Below, piece by piece: positions 36,762 through 45,488 of a stretch of 64,000 nt of DNA. The notes under the pieces were generated by a model. It ran no database searches, was not told the DNA's origin, and was given only the letters and a program-made list of their open reading frames with translations. This DNA is from Nevskiales bacterium. Lineage in GTDB: Bacteria; Pseudomonadota; Gammaproteobacteria; Nevskiales; Nevskiaceae. The DNA lies in contig JAQVDP010000003.1 of NCBI GenBank assembly GCA_028698335.1, positions 111,350-175,349 of the forward strand, written 5' to 3'. Each line of letters starts with the position of its first letter. The first letter of the stretch is position 1. The position numbers and the translations under genes are program-made.

Positions 36762-37895
36762 TCAGGGGCGGCTGTGCGACGAAAAGAAACTCCAGATTGC
36801 CTCGTTGCCGCTGAAGTCCTTGGCCACCCGGCCCAGGCTGTAGGGCGAGATCGTCGGTGTCCACTGCGGCCAGGTGTGGCCGCCGCCGTTGACGGTGTAC
36901 AGCGCGGTATCGGCGCCGCAGTCGACGCCGCGTGAGACGACCGTGGTCGTGCCGTCGTTGACGGTGTCGGGTAGCGCCGTCTCACCGACTGCTGACAGAT
37001 CGCAATGATTGATCCCGCGCCAGTGGTCGAAGGTCTCCCGGGCCGACAGCAGACCGAGGCGCGCGTTGTAGGCGACATAGAGATCGTTCGTGCCCAGGAT
37101 CAGCACCATCGGGACGCCGATGGCGGGCGCGCAGGCCGCGGCCTGCGAGGTTCGCATCGACGCGGCGACCGAGGCGACCGCGGCGACCAGCTCGGGTCGC
37201 TCGCAGGCCAGGCGCGTGGCCATGAATCCGCCGTTGGACATGCCGGCGACGTAGACGCGGCTCGCGTCGATGGGATATTGCGCGGTCGCGGTCTCGATCA
37301 GCTTGGCGAGAAAGCCGACGTCGTCGGCGCCGGAAACCGAGCCCGGATCGTCGTTCCAGTGCTGGTTGAGGCCTTCCGGGACGATGGCCCATGCGCCGGT
37401 CGCGGCGACCAGCGCGCCGATGTCGACGGCGTTGGCGATGTCCTCGGCGGTGCCGGTGTTGTAGTGCAGCAGCACGATGGCCGGAGCGGGGGTTTCGGTG
37501 GTCGTCTCGGGGCGGATGTAGATGATCCGCCGGCCAACGCCTTCATGTTCGATGGCATCCTCGAAAGCGATGGTGCCGTCGGTCGGGAACAGGTAGCGAT
37601 GCTGCAGGCGCGCGAAGCCGATCTCCAGCTCGCTCCGGAGCTGCTCGAAGCTGGCCGTCAGGTTGTCATTGAGACGTTGGCCGGTCTCCTGCAGGCCGTC
37701 GCCCAGCCGCTGCCCCGTCGACTGCAGGTTGTCGGCCAGTCGCTGGGTGGTGTCCTGAAGGTTGTCCTGCAGACGTTGGGTGGTGTCCTGCAGATTGTCC
37801 CGCAGGGTCTGCAGGGTATCGCCGAGCCCGGCGGAGGCGCTGGCGGAAAAGGCGCACAGGCTCCCGGCCAGTGCCAGGCGAAGATGATCCCGCAT
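36762..37895 (-). CDS. PHB-depolymerase-type esterase with hendecad coiled-coil stalk
   Basis: 377 aa from the ATG at 37895; an ATG 12 codons upstream is the alternative. A signal peptide (1-22, ending ASASA) leads into five consecutive 11-residue repeats (26-80) with consensus D-T-T-Q-R-L-x-D-N-L-Q, a hendecad coiled coil. Residues 105-377 form an alpha/beta-hydrolase of the PHB-depolymerase/feruloyl-esterase (LpqC) type, with nucleophile Ser220 in AGMSNGGFMA, Asp271 in LGTNDLY and His340 in NGGGHTWP. The exported enzyme probably cleaves extracellular or periplasmic esters. The repeats suggest an oligomeric stalk that holds the catalytic domain off a surface. Substrate unknown. Confidence 0.85.
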   Translation of the reverse strand: MRDHLRLALAGSLCAFSASASAGLGDTLQTLRDNLQDTTQRLQDNLQDTTQRLADNLQSTGQRLGDGLQETGQRLNDNLTASFEQLRSELEIGFARLQHRYLFPTDGTIAFEDAIEHEGVGRRIIYIRPETTTETPAPAIVLLHYNTGTAEDIANAVDIGALVAATGAWAIVPEGLNQHWNDDPGSVSGADDVGFLAKLIETATAQYPIDASRVYVAGMSNGGFMATRLACERPELVAAVASVAASMRTSQAAACAPAIGVPMVLILGTNDLYVAYNARLGLLSARETFDHWRGINHCDLSAVGETALPDTVNDGTTTVVSRGVDCGADTALYTVNGGGHTWPQWTPTISPYSLGRVAKDFSGNEAIWSFFSSHSRP

Positions 37896-38204
37896 CCTTG
37901 AAATGTCCGTTAATTCATGAACTCTGGTCATTGTCGCGGGAAACGGATGTAGGAAAGTTGCACAACGCATTGATTGATGCGTTTTTACTACTGCCCCCTC
38001 TTGGGCGCGCCGGATCCCACAACCCCGGGGCGAGTCTGTGGGACAATGACCGCATCAGAGATGCACCGATCGCCCGGCTCAGGAATCAATAACGAGGGGA
38101 GGCCTGCGCGGCAATTGCTCGGATTTCCTCCGCAGGCTCAGGATATGAGCCGGCGGGTGCGCATACTGATACCGAATTCCTCTTCGCAACCTGATCGAAA
38201 CGCT
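37896..38204. promoter_or_regulatory. Divergent esterase/recA control region
   Basis: 309-bp noncoding region between the leftward esterase gene and recA. It contains a small dyad, CGCAT-N6-ATGCG at 37966-37981, beside a T-rich TTTTTACTACTG segment. No CTG-N10-CAG LexA box of the E. coli type is present. An SOS operator of another type could be here, but none can be named with confidence. Confidence 0.4.
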
Positions 38205-39227
38205 ATGGACGAAAACCGCAAGAAAGCGCTTGAAGCTGCCCTGTCCCAGATCGAACGCCAGTTTGGCAAGGGCGCCATCATGAGAATGGCTCCAGGGGCG
38301 CATCTGCGCGACGTCGAGGTCATTTCCACCGGGTCGCTGACGCTGGACATGGCGCTGGGGATCGGCGGTCTGCCGCGCGGGCGCGTGGTCGAGATCTACG
38401 GGCCGGAGTCGTCGGGCAAGACGACGCTGACGCTGCACGCGGTCGCCGAGTGTCAGAAGGCTGGCGGTGTCGCGGCGTTCATCGACGCCGAGCACGCGCT
38501 GGACGTCGGGTATGCGTCGCGCCTCGGCGTCAAGGTCGAGGATCTGCTGATCTCGCAGCCCGACACCGGCGAACAGGCGCTCGAAATTGCCGACATGCTG
38601 GTGCGTTCCAACAGTGTCGACATGGTCGTGATCGACTCGGTGGCGGCGCTGGTGCCCAAGGCCGAGATCGAGGGCGAGATGGGCGATTCCAGCGTCGGCG
38701 TGCAGGCGCGCCTGATGTCGCAGGCGCTGCGCAAGCTCACCGGCAACATTTCGCGCTCGAAGTGTCTGGTGGTGTTCATCAACCAGATCCGCATGAAGAT
38801 CGGCGTGATGTACGGTTCGCCGGAAACCACCACCGGTGGCAACGCGTTGAAGTTCTACTCGTCGGTGCGTCTGGACATCCGCCGCACCGGTGCGATCAAG
38901 AAGGGCGACGAGGTTGTCGGCAACGAGACGCGCGTCAAGATCGTCAAGAACAAGATGGCGCCGCCGTTCCGCGAGGCGCACTTCGAGATTCTCTACAACG
39001 AGGGCATCTCCAAGCTCGGCGAACTGATCGATCTGGGTGTGCAGAACAAGATCGTCGACAAGTCCGGTGCCTGGTATGCCTACAAGGGCGACAAGATCGG
39101 GCAGGGCAAGGAAAACGTGCGCAACTACCTGCGCGAGAACCCGGAGGTTGCGGCCGAGATCGAGGCGGCGGTGCGCGAAGCACTGATGCCGGCACGCGCG
39201 GTGCCCGATGAGGCGACCGCCGAATAA
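38205..39227 (+). CDS. recA: Recombinase RecA
   Basis: 340 aa from the canonical start [13 protein letters not shown]; upstream in-frame codons are noncoding. RecA forms ATP-dependent filaments on single-stranded DNA for strand exchange and triggers LexA self-cleavage. The Walker A motif is [13 protein letters not shown] (about 66-78); loop L1 and the Mg/ATP region follow in [20 protein letters not shown], and L2 lies in [26 protein letters not shown]. The acidic C terminus (DEATAE) is present. The ribosome-binding site is weak. recX starts inside the 3' end of recA (20-bp overlap), so the two are cotranscribed. Confidence 0.98.
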   Translation: MDENRKKALEAALSQIERQFGKGAIMRMAPGAHLRDVEVISTGSLTLDMALGIGGLPRGRVVEIYGPESSGKTTLTLHAVAECQKAGGVAAFIDAEHALDVGYASRLGVKVEDLLISQPDTGEQALEIADMLVRSNSVDMVVIDSVAALVPKAEIEGEMGDSSVGVQARLMSQALRKLTGNISRSKCLVVFINQIRMKIGVMYGSPETTTGGNALKFYSSVRLDIRRTGAIKKGDEVVGNETRVKIVKNKMAPPFREAHFEILYNEGISKLGELIDLGVQNKIVDKSGAWYAYKGDKIGQGKENVRNYLRENPEVAAEIEAAVREALMPARAVPDEATAE

Positions 39228-39681
39228 GGATCTGAGCGCTGAGGGTGCCCGCAACACGGCGTTGCGGGTACTCGCACGGCGCGAGCACAGCGCCGCGCAG
39301 CTCGGTGCCAAGCTCAGACAGCGGGGGCACGACGAGCACACCGTGCGGCAGACTCTGGAGCAGCTCGACGGCGCCGGCTGGCTGTCCGACCAGCGTTACA
39401 CCGAAATGCTGGTGCGCAACCGCGTTGCGCAGGGGTACGGGCCGCTGCGGATCCGCGCCGATCTGCAGGCTGCGGGCGTATCCGATGCGCTGGCGCGCGA
39501 GGCGCTGGACGCGGCCGAGGTCGACTGGCTCGAACGGGCCGCCGCGGCGCACGCACGCCGCTTCGAAGGCCCGGCGACCACCGCCAAGCAGTGGCAGCAG
39601 CAATATCGCTTCCTCGCCGGTCGTGGGTTCGAGTCCGGGCAGATCCGATCCATCCTCAAGGGCTGCGCCGAATACGATTGA
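39208..39681 (+). CDS. recX: Regulatory protein RecX
   Basis: 157 aa, overlapping the end of recA by 20 bp. RecX binds RecA filaments and inhibits recombinase activity. The protein shows the three-helix RecX repeats: [63 protein letters not shown] and [18 protein letters not shown]. The overlap keeps RecX levels below RecA, as in other proteobacteria. In E. coli alaS follows next, but here about 7.5 kb of iron-type genes separate recX from alaS. Confidence 0.93.
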   Translation: MRRPPNKDLSAEGARNTALRVLARREHSAAQLGAKLRQRGHDEHTVRQTLEQLDGAGWLSDQRYTEMLVRNRVAQGYGPLRIRADLQAAGVSDALAREALDAAEVDWLERAAAAHARRFEGPATTAKQWQQQYRFLAGRGFESGQIRSILKGCAEYD

Positions 39682-39725
39682 CCGACGCGCCGCCGCGGCT
39701 GCGGGGCGGGTGCAGCCTGCTGTCT

Positions 39726-39745
39726 GATATTGAGATTAACTCTCA
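39726..39745 (+). promoter_or_regulatory. Candidate Fur box upstream of the porin/FMN/PepSY genes
   Basis: A GATATT-GAGATT-A-ACTCTC arrangement fits the hexamer-hexamer-x-reverse-hexamer form of the Fur consensus (GATAAT GATAAT C ATTATC) at about 13 of 18 informative bases. It includes the perfect dyad TGAGA-TTAAC-TCTCA (39731-39745). It stands in an AT-rich patch that is unlike its surroundings and about 185 bp before the porin gene. Iron-responsive repression by Fur is inferred. Confidence 0.5.
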
Positions 39746-39928
39746 TTGTTATTAGTATCTCTATGCCTCCCGCGTGCCGAGGTCGGGGTGGCAACCAGGA
39801 CCTGTGTGTCGCCGGATCGATCGAGATCCGCCGGTGCGCCGCGCTCCGACGACAACAACCAGCGGCAAACACGGGTCTGAGCCAGGGCGGGCGTACCGGG
39901 GCTCATCATCATTTCCTGGAGAAGAAAC

Positions 39929-41203
39929 TTGAATGCATCGAAGTGCCGTCTGGTCGTGAAGCAGGCAGCCGGTCTGTTGGCGTTTGCCGCCGCAGTTCCC
40001 GTCCATGCGCAATCGCAGACGCCCAGCAACGCCGAGCTGTACCAGATCATCCAGAGCCTGCAGGCCGAGGTGAAGTCGCTGCGCGAGCAGCTCGCGGCCG
40101 AGCCCGCGGATCGGGTTGCGGCGCCAAAGGTCGACGCCCTGCAGGCGCAGGTCGAGGCGCAACAGGCCAAGATCGACGCCCTGGCCGAAGTCGCGCAAGG
40201 GGCGGAGGGTGGCAAGCCCGCGGTGCATTTCGGCGGATACGGTGAGCTGCACTACAACAATCTGAGCGCGGACGATCCGGCCAACGATCTGGAAATGATC
40301 GATTTCCACCGTTTCGTGCTGTACGCGGGCTACGATTTTTCGGATCGCATCCGTTTCGTATCCGAGCTGGAGCTCGAGCACTCGATCGCGGGTGACGGGC
40401 AGGACGGCGAGATCGAGCTGGAGCAGGCCTACATCGAGTTCGATGCCAGCGAGGCGCTGACCGCCCGCGCCGGCCTCATGCTGATCCCGGCCGGCATCAT
40501 CAACGAGACGCACGAGCCGACGACTTTCTACGGCGTCGAGCGCAATGATGTCGAGAGCATCATCATTCCGAGCACCTGGTGGGCCGGGGGTGTCGGTACG
40601 AGCTACCGTTTCGGCCAGGGACTGCAGTGGGATGTGATGGTCCACGAAGGCCTGGCGATTCCGACCGACGGCAGCAGCGCCTTCCGCGTGCGTTCCGGGC
40701 GGCAGAAGACCTCCGAGGCCCGCGCCTCCGACCTGGCCTACACCACGCGACTGCGCTACACCGGGCTCCCGGGGCTGGAACTCGCAGGATCGCTGCAGTG
40801 GCAGACCGACGCCAGCCAGGTCGGTGGCGACGGCCTCGACGAGGCTCTGCTCTACACCGCGCACGCGGTCTGGACGCACGGAGCGTTCGGTCTGCGGCTG
40901 CTGTATGCCGGCTGGGATCTGTCGGGCGACGCGGTCGAAGCGGCCGATGCCGACACGCAGACCGGCTGGTATGTCGAACCGAGCTACCGCATCGCCGAAC
41001 CGCTCGGAATCTATGCGCGCTACGAGGACGTCGACGCCGCGCGCGCGCAGGATCAGTTCTCGCAGTGGGAAGGCGGAATCAACTACTATCCGCATCCTCA
41101 AGTCGTCCTGAAGGCCGACTACCGCATGCGTGAGCACGATCTGTCGTCCGAGAGCGGACGCGATTTCGATGGATTCGATCTGGGCATTGGCTACAACTTC
41201 TGA
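39929..41203 (+). CDS. Coiled-coil porin (phosphate-selective porin O/P-like)
   Basis: 424 aa. The start is a TTG at 39929 with GGAG seven bases upstream; the nearby ATG is out of frame and there is no in-frame ATG near the signal peptide. The signal peptide ends VPVHA (about residue 27). An N-terminal periplasmic coiled coil (about 33-90, ELYQIIQSLQAEVKSLREQL and VDALQAQVEAQQAKIDAL) is followed by a beta-barrel opening AVHFGGYGELHYNNL and closing DGFDLGIGYNF, with a terminal Phe. Trimeric porins of the OprO/OprP type have this layout. It is the first gene of a run with an FMN-binding and a PepSY-type protein. Transport of a metal complex is inferred. Confidence 0.82.
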   Translation: MNASKCRLVVKQAAGLLAFAAAVPVHAQSQTPSNAELYQIIQSLQAEVKSLREQLAAEPADRVAAPKVDALQAQVEAQQAKIDALAEVAQGAEGGKPAVHFGGYGELHYNNLSADDPANDLEMIDFHRFVLYAGYDFSDRIRFVSELELEHSIAGDGQDGEIELEQAYIEFDASEALTARAGLMLIPAGIINETHEPTTFYGVERNDVESIIIPSTWWAGGVGTSYRFGQGLQWDVMVHEGLAIPTDGSSAFRVRSGRQKTSEARASDLAYTTRLRYTGLPGLELAGSLQWQTDASQVGGDGLDEALLYTAHAVWTHGAFGLRLLYAGWDLSGDAVEAADADTQTGWYVEPSYRIAEPLGIYARYEDVDAARAQDQFSQWEGGINYYPHPQVVLKADYRMREHDLSSESGRDFDGFDLGIGYNF

Positions 41204-41744
41204 ACGACGGGCCCGTCGGGCGGGCGGTTGGCTGATGGCCGCCGTCCTGCTCGCGGCGTCATGCGGCACGGCCGCGTCCATCGGGAGTGAGGACGTCTAC
41301 CTCAGTCAGGACGCATTCCTGTCGTTGGCTTTCAATGGAACGCCGCCACAACCGCAGCTGCTGTGGCTCACCGGCGAGCTGAGGGAGCGCGTGTCCGATG
41401 TGTTGGGGCATCCGCCGGGCGTGGTGCGTCTGCGCTACTGGCAGTCCGACGCTCGCAGCGCGTGGATCCTCGAGGAAATCGGCAAGGAGCGACCGATCAC
41501 GGTCGGGATCGTCGTCGAGGCCCAGAAGATCCGGGATCTGGAAGTCCTGATCTATCGTGAAAGCCGTGGCTGGGAAGTGCGCAATGACTTCTTCACACGG
41601 CGATTCTCCGGGGCCACCCTGGGTGCCGACGATCACCTCGACCGGCGTATCGACAACATCGCCGGCGCGACCCTGTCGGTCAACGCCGTCCGCAAGCTGG
41701 CGCACGTGGCCTTGATGCTCGATCAGCACCTGCGTGCCGAATGA
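41169..41744 (+). CDS. FMN-binding domain protein, exported
   Basis: 191 aa if the ATG at 41169 is used. That start lies inside the porin gene end, and a later start at the TTG at 41187 or the ATG at 41274 cannot be excluded. A hydrophobic segment MAAVLLAASCGTAA acts as a signal or lipoprotein leader. The mature domain has VGIVVEAQKIRDLEVLIYRES, an FMN_bind-type strand pair, and ends with DNIAGATLSVNAVRKLA, matching the SGATxTSxAV motif whose threonine carries covalent FMN in NqrC/RnfG-type proteins. A periplasmic flavin electron carrier is therefore likely. Its stop overlaps the next ATG (ATGA), so it is coupled to the PepSY-type gene. Confidence 0.8.
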   Translation: MDSIWALATTSERRARRAGGWLMAAVLLAASCGTAASIGSEDVYLSQDAFLSLAFNGTPPQPQLLWLTGELRERVSDVLGHPPGVVRLRYWQSDARSAWILEEIGKERPITVGIVVEAQKIRDLEVLIYRESRGWEVRNDFFTRRFSGATLGADDHLDRRIDNIAGATLSVNAVRKLAHVALMLDQHLRAE

Positions 41745-42475
41745 CGCATAGCCTCCGTGTTCGCATGCGGCGCTGGCACCGCAGCGCCGGCGCGCTTGCC
41801 GCAATTGGCGTCTTGCTGCTGGTCGTGACCGGCATGTTGCTCAATCATGCGCCGTCTCTCGGTCTGGATCGTTCGCCCGTTCGCTCCGAATGGGTACTGA
41901 GCCGTTACGGAATCGAGGTCGAGGCGCCCACCAGCGGATATTTCGTCGAGCCGCTCTGGCTCAGCGTCTGTGGCGGACGACTCTACGTCGACACCGAGGC
42001 CGTGTCGGAGCTGGATCGGATCACGGGCGCTGTGCGGTTCGACGGCATGCTCTTCGTCGGCGGGGGCGACGGACTGCTGGTGCTGGATGGGCAGGGTGTC
42101 CTGATCGACCGGCTGGATCGCGCGTCGCTGCCTGGTGCCGTCAGCGCGCTCGCCGTGCAGGGTGCGCGATTGCTGCTCGAGGCCGGCGGCCGCTGGTACG
42201 CCAGCGACAGCAACCTGCTGCGCTGGACGCCGAGTGCGGCGCCTGCCATGACCCCGCAGCTTCGCCAGCTTCCCGAGCAGATCGCGACCGTGGTGGGAAC
42301 GGATGCGCGTGGGCGTCAGCTCGACTGGGAGCGCGTGCTTCTGGATGTGCACAGCGGCCGCCTGTTCGGCGGCTGGGGGCCCTGGCTGGTTGACCTGTTT
42401 GCACTGACGATGGCGCTGCTCGCCATCAGCGGGTTCTGGTTGTGGCTGCGGTCCCGGCACCGGCCGCATAACTGA
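41741..42475 (+). CDS. PepSY-associated transmembrane protein
   Basis: 244 aa, starting in the stop codon of the FMN-binding gene. The first helix has the PepSY_TM pattern RRWHRSAGALAAIGVLLLVVTGMLLNH, with the histidine that can ligate heme. A periplasmic beta-rich domain (about 35-205) follows, then a second hydrophobic helix LFALTMALLAISGFWLWLRS. PepSY-type membrane proteins are found with flavin or ferric reductases. Together with the upstream FMN protein, this one could carry electrons across the inner membrane to a periplasmic acceptor such as ferric iron. The electron-transfer role is inference; no cytochrome motif beyond the single histidine is certain. Confidence 0.8.
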   Translation: MTHSLRVRMRRWHRSAGALAAIGVLLLVVTGMLLNHAPSLGLDRSPVRSEWVLSRYGIEVEAPTSGYFVEPLWLSVCGGRLYVDTEAVSELDRITGAVRFDGMLFVGGGDGLLVLDGQGVLIDRLDRASLPGAVSALAVQGARLLLEAGGRWYASDSNLLRWTPSAAPAMTPQLRQLPEQIATVVGTDARGRQLDWERVLLDVHSGRLFGGWGPWLVDLFALTMALLAISGFWLWLRSRHRPHN

Positions 42476-42571
42476 CCCGATCCGCTGCCCCTGACAGCAT
42501 CGCGCTGAAGGGGACCTGGTCCCTCTCGATGGACTGAACGTTTCGGATCCCTCGTACTATTACGTATTATT

Positions 42572-42590
42572 AATAAGAATAATTACTACT
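42572..42590 (+). promoter_or_regulatory. AT-rich Fur-box-like site upstream of the second porin
   Basis: The sequence AATAAG-AATAAT-T-ACTACT matches the Fur hexamer array at about 12 of 18 informative positions. It lies in a 50-bp AT-rich island (42557-42600) that stands out in this high-GC DNA. The site is about 130 bp before the second porin start and fits an iron-controlled promoter for the porin-imelysin-oxidoreductase run. The match is weaker than the one at 39726. Confidence 0.4.
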
Positions 42591-42718
42591 AACATTAGCC
42601 TAAGCATATGCAAATGTCAGCCGCCGCCCCCGGCAGCGCCTGCAGCGGCGTGGCCGGGAGGGCCCCGAGACGAGCGGGCGTGGCGGCGGGCGGCAGATCA
42701 ACCAGGAGTGCAGTCGAC

Positions 42719-44125
42719 GTGAAACCCAGATGGCAGATCCCCCGCGCCCGAGCACATTGCGGCGCCGCGCTCGCCCTCGTGCTCGCATCGCCGTTGCACG
42801 CGGCCGAGACGCAGGATGCGACGCCAACGGCGGCATCGGCTCCGACGATCGATCTCGAAGCGCTCCGGGACGCCGTGCGTCAGCAGCAGCAGACGATCGA
42901 CCAGCAGCAGGAGCGGATCGACGCGCTGGTCGACCAGATCGAACACGTCGAGAAAGAGGCGTCCGCCACCGGCCCGGGCAAGCTGAGCTGGGAGGGCTAC
43001 GGTGTCATCAACTACCAGCGCTACGACTTCTACGAGAACAGTCAGGACGACACGGCCGAATCGCGCGCGCGGACCGATCTCGAACGCATCGTGCTGGCGC
43101 CGACCTACGATTTCGGAAACGGCTATGCGTTCGTCGCCGAGATCGAGTTCGAGCACGGCGGCACCGGCGCGACCGTCGAGTTCGAGCAGGAAGAGGCCGG
43201 GGAATTCGAGACCGAGGTCGAGAAGGGCGGTGAGGTCGTGCTGGAGCAGGCGCACCTGCAGATCGAGGTCAGCCCCTGGCTGAACTGGCGGCTCGGCGAA
43301 ATCGTCGTGCCGTTCGGCATGGTCAACACCCATCATCAACCGAGCCAGTACTTCACGCTGGAGCGCTCGCTTGCGGAAACCAGCCTGATCGCGTCGGTCT
43401 GGCACGAGACCGGTGTGGAGCTGTACGGCGCGGTGGGTCAGCTGCGCTACCAGCTGCAGGTGGTCACGGCGCTGGATTCCTCGGGGTTCTCAGGGCCGGA
43501 ATTCGTGCGCGGCGGCATGCAGGGCCGCCTCGAATTCGACAATGCCGACGATCTCGCCGTCGTCGGGCGCGCGGACTACAGCCTCGCTCCCGGTGTGCTG
43601 CTCGGCGGCGCCGTGTACTACGGCGACAGCGCCGGCAACCGCCCGCGCAAGAATCTGGATGTCAGTGCCGCGGTGACGCTGCTCGAGGTGCATGGCCGCT
43701 ACGAACGCGGTCCGCTGATCGTGCGCGGGCAGTACATAAGCGGCACGATCGAGAATGCCGACGAGGTCACCCGCGCCAACTACACCACCTACAACGCTGG
43801 CGAGCTGGGCATCTCGAAGACGCCGGTCGGCAGCAAGGCGGTCGCCTACTTCGTCGAGGCGGGCTACGACGTGATGCCGCTGTTCGGCCGCAGCCGCGAT
43901 CGTCTCGACGTGTTCGCGCGCTACGACGCCTATGACACCCATGCCGATACCGAAGGCACGATCGTCGAGGTTGCGCGCTATGACCGCGAGGCGATCACCG
44001 CCGGCCTGAACTACCAGCCGATGCCCGGCATCGTGTTCAAGGCCGAGTACTCCCAGCGTGAACACGCCGGCACCACCGGCAACGAGCAGGAAGTCTACGG
44101 CCTCGGCCTCGGCTTCGAATTCTAG
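42719..44125 (+). CDS. Coiled-coil porin with long periplasmic helix
   Basis: 468 aa. A GTG start at 42719 is chosen because AGGAG lies 10 bases upstream and it gives a clean signal peptide ending SPLHA; the longer frame from 42608 has no such signal. The mature N terminus has a glutamine-rich coiled coil (about 43-80, RQQQQTIDQQQERIDALVDQ). The barrel starts with LSWEGYGVINYQRYDFYEN and ends EVYGLGLGFEF with a terminal Phe. One external loop carries an acidic EFEQEEAGEFETEVEKGGE stretch that could bind cations. It precedes the imelysin-like and di-heme genes on the same strand. It resembles the first porin in layout but not closely in sequence. Confidence 0.82.
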   Translation: MKPRWQIPRARAHCGAALALVLASPLHAAETQDATPTAASAPTIDLEALRDAVRQQQQTIDQQQERIDALVDQIEHVEKEASATGPGKLSWEGYGVINYQRYDFYENSQDDTAESRARTDLERIVLAPTYDFGNGYAFVAEIEFEHGGTGATVEFEQEEAGEFETEVEKGGEVVLEQAHLQIEVSPWLNWRLGEIVVPFGMVNTHHQPSQYFTLERSLAETSLIASVWHETGVELYGAVGQLRYQLQVVTALDSSGFSGPEFVRGGMQGRLEFDNADDLAVVGRADYSLAPGVLLGGAVYYGDSAGNRPRKNLDVSAAVTLLEVHGRYERGPLIVRGQYISGTIENADEVTRANYTTYNAGELGISKTPVGSKAVAYFVEAGYDVMPLFGRSRDRLDVFARYDAYDTHADTEGTIVEVARYDREAITAGLNYQPMPGIVFKAEYSQREHAGTTGNEQEVYGLGLGFEF

Positions 44126-44160
44126 TCACGCCCTCAGCGAAGACGAGCAGGAGCAAACCG

Positions 44161-45375
44161 ATGCAGATGATGAAAAAGGCAGAGCGCATTCTTTGGGCAT
44201 CGACCGCGACGGTCGGTGTGCTGTTGGCAGCCGGTTGCGGCGGCGGTGGCGGTGGTGGCGGCGACTCTCGAGTCAGCTTCGACGCTTCGGCGCTGATCGC
44301 CAACGAGGCCAACAACGTCATCACCCAGACCTACAGCGATCTGAACACGCGGGCCGGTCTGTTGCTGACCGCGGTGCAGGCGCTGGCTGACGGCGATGCG
44401 ACCGAAGCCGAGCTGGACGCCGCGCAGGCGGCGTGGCGGAACACCCGCGTGCCCTGGGAGACCAGCGAAGGCTTCCTGTTCGGGCCGGTCGACGCGCTCG
44501 GGGTCGACCCGGCGATCGACAGCTGGCCGCTGAACACCCCGGATCTGAAGGCCTATCTGGCGGCCAATCCGAACACGACGCAGCAGGATATCGAGAACGC
44601 GGGTGACGATCTGCGCGGTTTCCATGCGATGGAGTGGCTGCTGTTCGGTCTCGACGACGACGGTCAGGACAACAACGACATGGCGGTCGCCGACCTGATC
44701 AACCAGACCGGCGCCATCAACTACCTGGTCGCGCTGGCGCAGGCATTCCAGGCGCAGACGCAGTTGCTGGCGGACTCGTGGACGACCGACTTCAACGGCA
44801 ACGGCGCCTATGCCGACGATGTCGCCAATCCCGGCCCCGGGCAGTTGTTCGCGTCGCAGTCCGCGGTGGTCGAGGAACTGGTCAACGGCGTGATCGGCAT
44901 CGCCAGCGAAGTCGGCGCCGCCAAGATCGCCGATCCGTTCGGGACGTCGATCGGGCAGGCCGACACGTCCCAGGTCGAGTCGCAGTACAGCTGGAACTCG
45001 CTGACCGATTTCCACAACAACATCCAGAGCGTGCTCAACGTCTATACCGGCAAGCGCGGCTTCGATCCCGACACCGATACCGTCTCCGCAGGCCTGAACG
45101 GGCTGTATGCCTTCGTTGCCGCGCACGATCAGGCGCTGGCGCAGCGGGTCTACGACGAGATCATCGCGGCGCAGAGCCGCATCGCGCTGATCAAGGGTGA
45201 TGGGGATGACAGCAGCACCGAGATCACCGGCGACGCCAAGCCGTTTCGCGAGCAGATTCTCAACGAGGCCGGGCGTGCGCTGATCGAGGACGCGATCGAT
45301 GCCGTGCTGATGCTGGCGACGACGCTTGAGACCGAAGTGCTGCCGCTGGTGGCGAACACCGATTTCGCCGGCTGA
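44161..45375 (+). CDS. Imelysin-family (EfeO/IrpA-like) lipoprotein
   Basis: 404 aa behind AGGAG. A lipoprotein signal ends LLAAGC (Cys26) and is followed by a run of glycines. The imelysin fold is clear: two helical bundles, with the hallmark metal-site motif RGFHAMEWLLFG (His155, Glu158), as in the EfeO, IrpA and IcmP families. These proteins bind iron or related metals at the periplasmic face or cell surface, and several are Fur-controlled. Next comes a di-heme oxidoreductase gene. Imelysin with DHOR is a known pairing in pseudomonad iron-responsive clusters, which supports an iron role here. Peptidase activity (M75) is not supported. Confidence 0.9.
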   Translation: MQMMKKAERILWASTATVGVLLAAGCGGGGGGGGDSRVSFDASALIANEANNVITQTYSDLNTRAGLLLTAVQALADGDATEAELDAAQAAWRNTRVPWETSEGFLFGPVDALGVDPAIDSWPLNTPDLKAYLAANPNTTQQDIENAGDDLRGFHAMEWLLFGLDDDGQDNNDMAVADLINQTGAINYLVALAQAFQAQTQLLADSWTTDFNGNGAYADDVANPGPGQLFASQSAVVEELVNGVIGIASEVGAAKIADPFGTSIGQADTSQVESQYSWNSLTDFHNNIQSVLNVYTGKRGFDPDTDTVSAGLNGLYAFVAAHDQALAQRVYDEIIAAQSRIALIKGDGDDSSTEITGDAKPFREQILNEAGRALIEDAIDAVLMLATTLETEVLPLVANTDFAG

Positions 45376-45488
45376 TCCGCCGGACCTGTTCCCGGTCCCG
45401 GCCGCGAGGCCGGGCGCCGGCCATATCTGCCGGAGGCCCCGTGTGGACGGGTGTCTTGCCGGGCCCGACTGCATGGGGCGGTTTGCCG

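Noticed and set aside
37896..38204. E. coli-type LexA box before recA
   Set aside because: No CTG followed at ten bases by CAG exists in the region.
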